A DNA stretch of 64,000 nucleotides from Catelliglobosispora koreensis DSM 44566 (GTDB lineage Bacteria; Actinomycetota; Actinomycetes; Mycobacteriales; Micromonosporaceae): the NCBI RefSeq assembly GCF_000379685.1, contig NZ_KB903250.1, positions 124,624-188,623 of the forward strand, given 5' to 3'. A program made the position numbers and the translations under genes. Below the pieces are notes generated by a model. It was not told the DNA's origin. It did not search any database and saw nothing but the letters and a program-made list of their open reading frames with translations. Below are positions 57,065 through 64,000 of this stretch, piece after piece; positions within the stretch are counted from its first letter, which is position 1, and each line of letters starts with the position of its first letter.

Positions 57065-57093
57065 GCCCTGGCAGGCCCGGTGCCTGCCAGGGC
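57065..57093. terminator. Bidirectional terminator hairpin
   Basis: A perfect 12-base stem (GCCCTGGCAGGC / GCCTGCCAGGGC) with a five-base loop lies between the convergent aminopeptidase and repeat-protein genes. Confidence 0.8.
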
Positions 57094-57099
57094 CACTGG

Positions 57100-58581
57100 T
57101 CAGCTAGCGGTTGCCGGGATATCGGTGCAGCCGCCAAACTTTGTGCCACTGTGGAGCATCGATCCCGACCGTGTGCTTCTGACCCACCAGGTGGAGCCTT
57201 CCGCACAGTCGCGCCGGTAGAGAGCTAGCTCGGTGTAGGTGTCGGCGTCGTAGTCCCCGGGTGCGGGAATGTCGGTGCACCCGCCAAACTTGTTGCCCGC
57301 GTACAACACCGAGCCAGTGCGGGTGCTGCGCACCCACCAGGTCGAGCCCTCACTACAGTCACGACGGTAGAGGGCCAGGTCGGTGTATCCGTCACCGTCA
57401 TAGTCTCCGGCCGCGGGAATGTCGGTGCAGCCACCAAACTCATTGCCCGCGTAGATGTTCGACCCCGTACGCGAGCTTCGGACCCACCAGGACGAGCCTG
57501 TTGAGCAATTCCGGCGGAACAAGGCCAAGTCTGTCCGCGAGTCGCCGTCGTAGTCTCCGGCCGCCGGAATGTCAGTGCAGCCACCGAACTCGTTGCCCGC
57601 ATACAGGTTAGCGCCGGTGCGGGAACTGCGAATCCACCACGTCGAGCCGGTCGAGCAGTCCTGGCGGTACAAAGCCAAGTCTGTGTAGCCGTCGCCGTCA
57701 TAGTCACCTGGAGCAGGAATGTCGGTGCAGCCACCGAACTTCGTGCCGCCGTAGAGCAGTCCACCGGTACGTGAGCTGTGCACCCACCACGACGAGCCGT
57801 TGGTGCAATCACGACGGTAGAGCGCCAAGTCGTTCTTGCCGTCACCGTCGTAGTCGCCGGGAGCCGGGACGTCCATCGCGCCACCGAAAAGCGTGCCGCC
57901 AAAGATCTGCTGGCCCGTACGGCTGCTGCGAGCCCACCAGGTCGAGCCGGTGGCGCTGTTCGGCCGGTAGAGCGCCAGATCGGTGAACTTGTCCCCATCA
58001 TAGTCGCCGGGAGCATTGGCACCCCAGGCCGCGGTGGCGATCCGCACCCCGTCTGCGGTCTCGTCGTAGTAACGCGACGGGAAACCCGATCGCTGCACGG
58101 CTTGGCAGACTTCACCGATCGGGGCTGTCAGCCAGGTGTTGTTCGGGTATTCCCGCACCATCGCGTTGAGGAACGCGTTGGTGGCGTAGACGGGATTGAG
58201 AATCTGGCTTTCACTCCCCCATCCTTGGCTCGGGCGTTGCTGGAACAAACCGAGGCTGTCCCGGTCGCCATAGTTGAGGTTCTGAATCCGGCTCTCCACG
58301 ATCGTCGTGGTGATCGCGATCGCGGCGGCACGCAGGGGCAGTCCGCGTGACTTGACGACCTGCACGATGACGCGGGTGCACGCCGCCCGGCTGGCCGTGT
58401 AGTGGCCGTCGAGTGCGCCGGTGAGGGTCGGCCCGACCTGGCCGGCGAAGGCCGCGTCAGCGGCCGTTGGCGCGGCGCTCGTGCAGTCAGGGATTACCGC
58501 GGCATGAGCGGCGGCTGGGACCAAGGCGACGGTTGCCGCCGTCGCGAGGCCAGCCAGCGAGGCGAGAAGTTTGTAGTTCAT
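57100..58581 (-). CDS. Secreted lysozyme-like protein with six FG-GAP-like repeats
   Basis: A 493-residue exported protein. A Sec signal peptide (cleavage near AAAHA) precedes a lysozyme/transglycosylase-like domain (about 45-190). Its blocks are AIAITTTIVESRIQNLNYGD (putative catalytic Glu), DSLGLFQQRPSQGWGS and NPVYATNAFLNAM. Six nearly identical 50-residue repeats follow, each with the calcium-loop-like GDYDGDGYTDLALYR, a CSTGSTWW core and an ending FGGCTDIP. These resemble FG-GAP/VCBS propeller blades, so six could close one ring. The ATG shares its A with the stop of the upstream paralogue (TGATG), so the two genes are coupled. Role in wall remodelling or adhesion is inferred. Confidence 0.82.
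   Translation of the reverse strand: MNYKLLASLAGLATAATVALVPAAAHAAVIPDCTSAAPTAADAAFAGQVGPTLTGALDGHYTASRAACTRVIVQVVKSRGLPLRAAAIAITTTIVESRIQNLNYGDRDSLGLFQQRPSQGWGSESQILNPVYATNAFLNAMVREYPNNTWLTAPIGEVCQAVQRSGFPSRYYDETADGVRIATAAWGANAPGDYDGDKFTDLALYRPNSATGSTWWARSSRTGQQIFGGTLFGGAMDVPAPGDYDGDGKNDLALYRRDCTNGSSWWVHSSRTGGLLYGGTKFGGCTDIPAPGDYDGDGYTDLALYRQDCSTGSTWWIRSSRTGANLYAGNEFGGCTDIPAAGDYDGDSRTDLALFRRNCSTGSSWWVRSSRTGSNIYAGNEFGGCTDIPAAGDYDGDGYTDLALYRRDCSEGSTWWVRSTRTGSVLYAGNKFGGCTDIPAPGDYDADTYTELALYRRDCAEGSTWWVRSTRSGSMLHSGTKFGGCTDIPATAS
57112..58012 (-). repeat. Six 150-bp repeats, array A
   Basis: Six in-frame 150-bp units encode the 50-residue blades of the gene at 57100-58581. They are highly similar to array B in the neighbouring gene, so gene conversion or slippage between units is possible. 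Confidence 0.85.
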
Positions 58582-60065
58582 CAGGCACCGGTCGCCGGCA
58601 CGTCATGGCAACCGCCGAACTTGTTGCCGCCGTAGAGCGTGGTGCCGGTTCGCGTGCTGCGGACCCACCAGGATGAGCCGTTGGTGCAATCACGACGGTA
58701 GAGGGCGAGGTCGGTATAGCCGTCACCGTCGTAGTCACCTGGCGCGGGAATGTCGGTGCAGCCACCAAACTCGTTGCCCGCGTAGATGTTGTTTCCCGTG
58801 CGGGAGCTGCGCACCCACCACGTGGAACCGGTGGAACAGTCACGGCGGAACAAAGCGAGGTCGGTGCGATTGTCGGCGTCGTAGTCACCCGGCGCCGCGA
58901 TGTCGGTGCAGCCACCAAACTTGTTGCCCGCATACAGGGCCGAACCAGTGCGGGTGCTGCGGACCCACCACGACGAACCGTTGGTGCAATCACGACGGTA
59001 GAGGGCCAGATCGGTGTAACCGTCACCGTCATAGTCTCCGGCTGCCGGAAGGTCGGTGCAGCCACCAAACTCGTTGCCCGCGTAAATGTTGTTTCCCGTA
59101 CGGGAGCTGCGAATCCACCACGTGGAGCCGGTCGAACAGTTCTGCCGGAACAGCGCCAGATCGCTGAAGCCATCGTTGTCATAGTCGCCTGGAGCCGGAA
59201 TGTCGGTGCAGCCGCCAAACTTCGTGCCGCCGTAAAGCAGGTTGCCTGTCCGGGAACTCGTTACCCACCACGACGAACCGTTGGTGCAATCACGACGGTA
59301 GAGAGCCAGATCGTTCTCGCCGTCGCCGTCATAGTCTCCGGGCACGGGGATGTCCGTACAACCGCCGAACTTGGTGCCGGCGTTGAGGTTTGTGCCGGTC
59401 CTGGTGCTGCGGATCCACCACGTTGACCCTTCGGAACAGTCCGGCCGGAAGAGCGCTAGCTCGGTATAGCTGTCACCGTCATAATCGCCTGCCGTGTCGC
59501 GGATTCCACCGGCTGTCCACCACGTGGTCTGTTTGCGGGCACCGGCCCAGCTGAAGCTGAAGTGAATGTGGTCGGTGTGCGGGTTGGTGCCGTTGTAGTC
59601 ACGCCAGCCCTCGGACGCCCGGTAGGCCGACCAGATCTGGCGATTCCAGATCAGGTACATCACGCCGAGCCGTCTGGCCATCGCGTGCCGGTTCCCATGA
59701 CGGTCAGTCGCGAGCAGCCATCCGAGGATGTCATTTGCGATGGCCCGCTCGGAGCTGTCGTTGATGTTGAGCATGTAGTCGAGCGCGCGACCCTCCTTGT
59801 GCTCGCTCGTCCCACCCAGGCTGCAGGATCGGCTGATGGAACTGCTGTGCGAGCCGTAGGTGCGGTTCATCAGATCGCGGAACCCGACGGTGCCCGGCTT
59901 GGGGTCGTTGTCACAGGTGTCCTGGGGATCATTGCCGGCATAGGCGTCGATCGCCCTGCCAAAGTCCGGGGTTACCGGAGCCGCCGAAGCGGCCGGAATA
60001 TAAGTGATCATCGTCAACGCGATGGCTGCCGTCAACACGGCTGTCCACGTGCGTTTTGTCAGCAC
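58581..60065 (-). CDS. Secreted DD-carboxypeptidase-like protein with six FG-GAP-like repeats
   Basis: A 494-residue exported protein. The GTG at 60065 is preferred: GAGGAGG lies five bases upstream and a signal peptide follows (TKRTWTAVLTAAIALTMITY). The N-terminal domain (about 35-190) resembles VanY/extensin-like zinc peptidases: TSEHKEGRALDYML (His-x2-Gly-x-Ala-x-Asp pattern) and NPHTDHIHFSFSW (His-x-His). Six 50-residue repeats of the same kind as in the downstream gene follow (GDYDGDG..., CTNGSSWW, FGGCTDIP). The two genes thus share a repeat domain but carry different wall-hydrolase heads. Coupled translation (TGATG) suggests joint function at the cell wall. Confidence 0.82.
   Translation of the reverse strand: MLTKRTWTAVLTAAIALTMITYIPAASAAPVTPDFGRAIDAYAGNDPQDTCDNDPKPGTVGFRDLMNRTYGSHSSSISRSCSLGGTSEHKEGRALDYMLNINDSSERAIANDILGWLLATDRHGNRHAMARRLGVMYLIWNRQIWSAYRASEGWRDYNGTNPHTDHIHFSFSWAGARKQTTWWTAGGIRDTAGDYDGDSYTELALFRPDCSEGSTWWIRSTRTGTNLNAGTKFGGCTDIPVPGDYDGDGENDLALYRRDCTNGSSWWVTSSRTGNLLYGGTKFGGCTDIPAPGDYDNDGFSDLALFRQNCSTGSTWWIRSSRTGNNIYAGNEFGGCTDLPAAGDYDGDGYTDLALYRRDCTNGSSWWVRSTRTGSALYAGNKFGGCTDIAAPGDYDADNRTDLALFRRDCSTGSTWWVRSSRTGNNIYAGNEFGGCTDIPAPGDYDGDGYTDLALYRRDCTNGSSWWVRSTRTGTTLYGGNKFGGCHDVPATGA
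58596..59496 (-). repeat. Six 150-bp repeats, array B
   Basis: Six in-frame 150-bp units encoding the blades of the gene at 58581-60065; near-copies of array A. Confidence 0.85.
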
Positions 60066-60176
60066 AGCGTCCTCCTCGAGGGTCCAATGGCGAGCCTGAG
60101 TGTGCTGATCGGACAGAGGTGAAGCCAGCGACAACCTTCACAGTCCACCTATACAATTCGGCTCCGGGGAGGTCAG

Positions 60177-62402
60177 ATGGACACGTCTTTCGCCGCGTTG
60201 TTGCGAGCACATCGAAGAGCCAACGGCCTGACCCAAGAAGCGCTTGCTGAGCTGGCAAGGCTTAGCGGACAGGCGGTCGGGGCTCTGGAACGAGGCGATC
60301 GCCGGTTTCCCTACGGCGACACCGTCGCCCGCCTCGCCGACGCACTGGGGCTGTCTGAACAGGAACGTCGCGCGTTCCAGGCCGCGGCGGCCAGACCCTC
60401 GGTGCCCCGGCCTGAGACGCCGTCTCCTTCAGCACCACGGCAATTGCCTGCGGTCATCGCGCACTTCGCCGGCCGTGCGGCGCCCGCCAAAGCCATGGCC
60501 GAAGTCGCCGGTCAGTCCAGCACCGTGGTCATCTCGGCTATCTCCGGCATGGCTGGGATCGGCAAGACGGCCTTCGCCCTGCACTGCGCTCATCAGTTGA
60601 AGGAGCTGTATCCCGACGGCCAGCTCTACGCGAACCTGCATGGATTCGACCCGTCTCGGCCTCCGGTCAGCCCAGCCAGTGTCGTGCACGCGTTCTTGGA
60701 GGCGCTCGACATCCCGGCGCGCCGGATTCCGGGCAGTGCCGAAGCACAGGCCGGTCTCTACCGCAGTGTGCTGGCGAGTAAACGGATTCTGATCGTGCTG
60801 GACAACGCCCGTGATGCCGAACAGGTTCGGCCTCTGCTGCCAGGCGACACCGGCTGTCTCACACTCGTCACCAGCCGCAATCAGCTCACCAGCCTGGCGA
60901 CGACCGATGGGGCCCAGCTGCTAACCCTAGATCTGTTGTCCGAACACGAGGCTCTTGACCTGCTAGCCGCACGGCTCAGCGCGGAGCGCGTCGCTGCCGA
61001 TCTGGAGTCAGCGCGCGAGATCGTCGTCCGGTGTGGACGGTTGCCCTTAGCCCTATCCATTGTCGCTGCGCGTGCGGCGGCGCATCCCCATTTCACTCTC
61101 GCGGATTTGGCCACGGAACTCAGCGAAGGTGAAGGTCTGGATGCCCTAGACGGCAACGATCCCACGGCAAGTGCCCGAACCACGTTCGCCGTTTCGTACC
61201 AGGCACTTTCGGCGCCGGCGGCACGGCTATTCCGACTGCTCGGCGCACATCCGGGGCCAGACATCTCGATCAAGGCCGCGGCGAGTCTGGCGGGCGGATC
61301 CGTTCGCGAGCAACGCTTGCCGTTGAAAGAGCTGACGGAAGCCAATCTGATTCTGGAACACCAGCCAGGGCGCTTCGGGATGCACGATCTGATTCGTGCC
61401 TATGCCTGCGAACTGGAAGCCGAGCCCGACGCGCGTCGTCGCATGCTCGACCACTATCTGCACTCGGCCTTCGCCGCCAACTGCCTCCTCATCCCAGCGG
61501 GCGAACGGATAACGCTCGATCAGCTTCAGCCCGGCACCACGCCAGAGCAACCGGAGGACCACGATGACGCTCTCGCCTGGTTCACAGCGGAACGCTCGGT
61601 GTTATTGGCGGTCATCGATTACGCAGCGGCGGCTCAGTGGAACAACCATGCGTGGCAACTGGCCTGGATCTTCACCGACTTTCTTAATCGCCGCGGCGAC
61701 TGGCAGGCCGACATCAGCACCCAGCGGGCGGCGCTCACCGCGGCCCGGCGCCTCGGCGACGTTGGCGCTCAGGCTCGCGCGCTTCGCTTGCTAGCGCTGG
61801 ATTTCACGCAACTTGGCAGTCTGGAGGAGGCGCTCAGCTATCTGCAGCAAGCGCTGGAACTGACGGCCGAGGCCGATGATGCTCGCGGGCAGGCCCACAC
61901 CCACAATCATTTGGCGTTCGTTTACGAACGTCTGGGGCTGCTAGACAATACACTTCATCATGCCCAGCAAGCCTTGCGGTTGTTCGAGATTTCCGGCTCC
62001 ATGCCCGGCAGAGCCGATGGGCTCAACGCGGTGGGCTGGAGCCTGGCCCAGCTCGGCCAATGCGACGAAGCGCTGCGGCATTGCGAGGAGGCGCTAGCGC
62101 TGCAGACGGAGCTGGCGAACCGTTCTGGCCAGGCAGCCGCGTGGGACAGCCTCGGCTACATCCATCACCATCTGGGCCAGCACGACTTAGCGGTCAGCTG
62201 CTACACGCAGGCTGTCGAGCTGCATCGCGATCTCGGGAACCGATACTACGAAGCCAATGTCCTGAGCCACCTCGGTGACACGCAGCTCGCGGCGGCTAAG
62301 CGGGCTCAGGCGGCGGTCAGCTGGGAGCAAGCGCTCCGCATCCTGACCGAGCTTGAGCACGCCGACGCCGCGCAAGTGCGGGCGAAGCTGGGCGATCTGT
62401 GA
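60177..62402 (+). CDS. XRE-NB-ARC-TPR regulator (STAND ATPase)
   Basis: A 741-residue signal-integrating regulator. Residues 5-65 are an XRE-type HTH (LRAHRRANGLTQEALAELARLSGQAVGALERG). Residues about 100-400 are an NB-ARC STAND ATPase with P-loop ISGMAGIGKTAFA, Walker B RILIVLDNARD, a sensor TSRNQL and GRLPLAL. Residues about 510-735 are tetratricopeptide repeats (for example LDFTQLGSLEEALSYLQQALEL, HHAQQALRLFEISG). In actinomycetes these control secondary metabolism or development, but the target is unknown. GGGAGG precedes the ATG. It is divergent from the repeat-protein operon. The remnant at 48384-48530 shares its C-terminus. Confidence 0.88.
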   Translation: MDTSFAALLRAHRRANGLTQEALAELARLSGQAVGALERGDRRFPYGDTVARLADALGLSEQERRAFQAAAARPSVPRPETPSPSAPRQLPAVIAHFAGRAAPAKAMAEVAGQSSTVVISAISGMAGIGKTAFALHCAHQLKELYPDGQLYANLHGFDPSRPPVSPASVVHAFLEALDIPARRIPGSAEAQAGLYRSVLASKRILIVLDNARDAEQVRPLLPGDTGCLTLVTSRNQLTSLATTDGAQLLTLDLLSEHEALDLLAARLSAERVAADLESAREIVVRCGRLPLALSIVAARAAAHPHFTLADLATELSEGEGLDALDGNDPTASARTTFAVSYQALSAPAARLFRLLGAHPGPDISIKAAASLAGGSVREQRLPLKELTEANLILEHQPGRFGMHDLIRAYACELEAEPDARRRMLDHYLHSAFAANCLLIPAGERITLDQLQPGTTPEQPEDHDDALAWFTAERSVLLAVIDYAAAAQWNNHAWQLAWIFTDFLNRRGDWQADISTQRAALTAARRLGDVGAQARALRLLALDFTQLGSLEEALSYLQQALELTAEADDARGQAHTHNHLAFVYERLGLLDNTLHHAQQALRLFEISGSMPGRADGLNAVGWSLAQLGQCDEALRHCEEALALQTELANRSGQAAAWDSLGYIHHHLGQHDLAVSCYTQAVELHRDLGNRYYEANVLSHLGDTQLAAAKRAQAAVSWEQALRILTELEHADAAQVRAKLGDL

Positions 62403-62418
62403 GCGCATCGGCAAGACT

Positions 62419-63024
62419 ATGGACATGGACAGTGAGATCGGTGACGCGCTTGACGCGGTCGGGCCACGGCTCAAGGCGTTACGCAAAGAACGTGAGACGA
62501 CGCTGGCGGAGCTGTCGGCCGCGACCGGCATCTCCGTGAGCACGCTGTCCCGGCTGGAGTCAGGCGGCCGCCGGCCCACTCTCGAACAGCTCCTTCCGCT
62601 AGCCCGCGCCCACGGTGTCACCCTTGACGAACTCGTCGACGCGCCACCGACCGGCGATCCCCGCGTTCACCTACGGCCCGTCGTCCGCAACGGGATGACG
62701 ATGCTGCCGTTGACACGCCGTCCCGGCGGGATTCAAGCCTACAAACTCGTGTTCCAGGCCAACAGCAAGCGCCGCGAACCCGATCTAAAGACGCACGAAG
62801 GCTACGAGTGGCTCTATGTCCTCAATGGACAGTTGCGTGTCGTCCTCGGGGAGCACGACTTTGTCATGTCGCCCGGTGAAGCGGCTGAGTTCGATACCCG
62901 TGTGCCGCATTGGTTCGGCTCAGCAAACGCCGAGCCCGTCGAGATTCTCAGCCTGTTCGGCAGGCAAGGCGAAAGAGCTCATCTCAGAGCTCGCCCTAAA
63001 ACAAAGTCAGCTGACCGGGGATAG
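62419..63024 (+). CDS. XRE-family regulator with cupin domain
   Basis: A 201-residue regulator. An XRE HTH (about 12-65; LKALRKERETTLAELSAATGISVSTLSRLESGGRRPTLEQ) is followed by a cupin_2 barrel (about 105-185; KTHEGYEWLYVLNGQLRVVLGEHDFVMSPGEAAEFDTRVPHWF), with residues of the metal or ligand site. Such proteins sense small molecules (amino acids, polyamines) and repress neighbouring genes. The ATG at 62419 or the one six bases later may be used; the ribosome site is poor. It starts 17 bases after the STAND gene, so cotranscription is likely. The last 29 bases overlap the convergent exonuclease gene. Confidence 0.87.
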   Translation: MDMDSEIGDALDAVGPRLKALRKERETTLAELSAATGISVSTLSRLESGGRRPTLEQLLPLARAHGVTLDELVDAPPTGDPRVHLRPVVRNGMTMLPLTRRPGGIQAYKLVFQANSKRREPDLKTHEGYEWLYVLNGQLRVVLGEHDFVMSPGEAAEFDTRVPHWFGSANAEPVEILSLFGRQGERAHLRARPKTKSADRG

Positions 63025-64000
63025 GGTCGACGCGCGAGCGCAGGCCTTTGCGATAGACCCACGGCTTGAGTTCGAGTGGATGGCGTTGCGCGGCAACGGG
63101 AGTGCCCCCGCCGACGAGTGCCCACAGCGACGGGCCGTAATTGATGCCGTGAGCCTGCAGGGCGCGCCGCATCACCGGATAGCTCAACGGCAGCCGCATG
63201 TCGTCAATCGACGGTAGCTCCAGGTCGCATCGCATCGTCATCAACCGCCGGTTGCGGTCAACGACCTGGCGCATCTCGGGCCGGTGCAGCTGTTGTGCCG
63301 CAAGCTCTCCGACCGCTTCGCTAACGTCTTGCGAAGTTGCTTCCCACGCCGCGTCCACAGTGCCGAAGGCGTTTAGCAGACGGGCCGCCCGGGACGCGCC
63401 GAATTGGCGCACGCCATGGAGGTTGTCCGACGGGTCACCGCGAAGAGCGGCGTAGTCGCGGTATTGCCACGGGTCGACGCCACAGACCGCCTTGAGGCTA
63501 GCCGCGTCGACGATGACCGCCTCGTCGAAGCCTCCGTTGCGTACCCTCAAAACTGAAGTTAAATCGTCAATGAGCGCGAAGGCGTCGCGGTCACTCGTCA
63601 TGAGAACCGAGCGCCATCCGCGCTCTCGCGCGTGACGCGCCGAGCTAGCCAGCACATCATCGGCTTCGAAAGCGCGCGGCACAACGGTGCAGATCCCAGC
63701 GGCGCGCAGCAATTCCGGCGCCATAAGGATTTGGGTCGCGAGATCGGCCGGCTTTTCTGGCCGCTGCGCCTTATAACCCGGGTAGTCAATCTTGCGAGCG
63801 GAATCTTGCGGGCAGTCGAACCCCACGACGATCGCGTCAGGACGCAGGTGTGCCGCAGCCCGCGCCAGGTAGTTGACCAGCCCTTTGAGTGCCCAAACCG
63901 GACGGCCGCTGGCGTCGGTGAGGGCCTCCATCGAGGCAGCGTGATAGGCACGATGGAGCAGGCTATTTCCGTCTAACGCGAGCAGCAGCGGAGCGGGGGG
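62996..64000 (-). CDS. 5'-3' exonuclease (PolA N-terminal-domain-like), partial
   Basis: A flap-endonuclease-type nuclease, running off the right edge at its 5' end. The open frame continues to the last base of the window and reads PPAPLLLALDGNSLLHRAYHAAS before the first ATG (63931). The DGNSLLHRAY block is the family N-terminus with a metal-binding Asp, so the real start lies beyond 64000. Further motifs: GFDCPQDSARKIDYPGYKAQR, FEADDVLAS, MTSDRDAFALIDD (acidic metal ligands) and ALRGDPSDNLHGVRQFGASRAARLL (helix-hairpin-helix). No polymerase domain follows; about 335 residues are seen. It acts on DNA flaps in repair or replication. Confidence 0.9.
   Translation of the reverse strand, partial: PPAPLLLALDGNSLLHRAYHAASMEALTDASGRPVWALKGLVNYLARAAAHLRPDAIVVGFDCPQDSARKIDYPGYKAQRPEKPADLATQILMAPELLRAAGICTVVPRAFEADDVLASSARHARERGWRSVLMTSDRDAFALIDDLTSVLRVRNGGFDEAVIVDAASLKAVCGVDPWQYRDYAALRGDPSDNLHGVRQFGASRAARLLNAFGTVDAAWEATSQDVSEAVGELAAQQLHRPEMRQVVDRNRRLMTMRCDLELPSIDDMRLPLSYPVMRRALQAHGINYGPSLWALVGGGTPVAAQRHPLELKPWVYRKGLRSRVDPIPGQLTLF

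Noticed and set aside
56043-57206. A 387-codon minus-strand frame across the aminopeptidase
   Set aside because: The M29 motifs are on the plus strand; the antisense frame has no family features and runs through the terminator hairpin.
57112-59496. A transposon or duplicated insertion
   Set aside because: The DNA repeats are in-frame protein blades with 150-bp periodicity, not terminal inverted repeats with a transposase.

Overview
The window is chromosomal DNA of a high-GC Gram-positive actinomycete. GTG starts and ATGA gene overlaps are frequent. There is an NgcEFG-type amino-sugar transporter without its own ATPase, actinobacterial families such as the XRE-NB-ARC-TPR regulator, DUF2142 and the SCO7613-like giant membrane protein, and a purK-purE-acyl-CoA dehydrogenase neighbourhood. 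I cannot name the genus. An 11-nt palindrome, TCCANNNTGGA, recurs about a dozen times and may be a genomic signature. No rRNA, tRNA, CRISPR array or insertion sequence was found. All gene calls come from reading translations and motifs, without database searches.

Left part (1-9.0 kb): a citrate synthase cut by the left edge, an amino-sugar kinase, about 1.1 kb of non-coding repetitive and hairpin-rich DNA, a secreted GH16 enzyme with a chitin-binding-type module, and an operon for an RpiR regulator, a SIS-domain protein and an NgcE/F/G-type ABC importer. Together these suggest uptake and use of chitin- or cell-wall-derived amino sugars. From 9.1 to 16.1 kb there is a cell-surface glycan-like locus: two DUF2142 membrane proteins around a nucleotide-sugar epimerase, divergent from an FAD oxidoreductase and another polytopic membrane protein. 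From 16.3 to 31 kb come a LiaS/LiaR-like two-component system with a palindromic operator, a PAP2 phosphatase, a lipoprotein dioxygenase, a GH2 beta-galactosidase with a LacI-type operator, an FHA protein, a two-domain cyclase, a G5-excalibur lipoprotein, a GMC oxidoreductase, a membrane-tethered ECF sigma factor, and LacI and double-MerR regulators.

Middle part (31-48 kb): a TetR regulator divergent from a frameshifted membrane gene, an acyl-CoA dehydrogenase, then a plus-strand pair (UDP-sugar dehydrogenase and a roughly 1,556-residue membrane protein) lying between the dehydrogenase and purE/purK. Upstream of purK is a composite protein: an asparagine-synthetase-like part that has lost its visible catalytic residues, joined to a CofE-like (F420:glutamate ligase family) domain. 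A DUF255 thioredoxin-like protein, a small HTH regulator with an operator-rich promoter and inositol-3-phosphate synthase follow.

Right part (48-64 kb): a patchy segment (48.4-53.7 kb) holding three decayed genes and an unusual gene that joins an McrB N-terminal (DUF3578) domain to a membrane/Tat-like segment and a GH25 lysozyme domain. This is my best candidate for an undescribed system. Next is an orphan condensation-domain protein preceded by two mini-ORFs and competing hairpins that could mask its start codon. Then come a methyltransferase, an M29 aminopeptidase, two tandem secreted wall-hydrolase-like proteins each with six 50-residue FG-GAP-like repeats, an XRE-NB-ARC-TPR regulator, an XRE-cupin regulator, and a 5'-3' exonuclease cut by the right edge.
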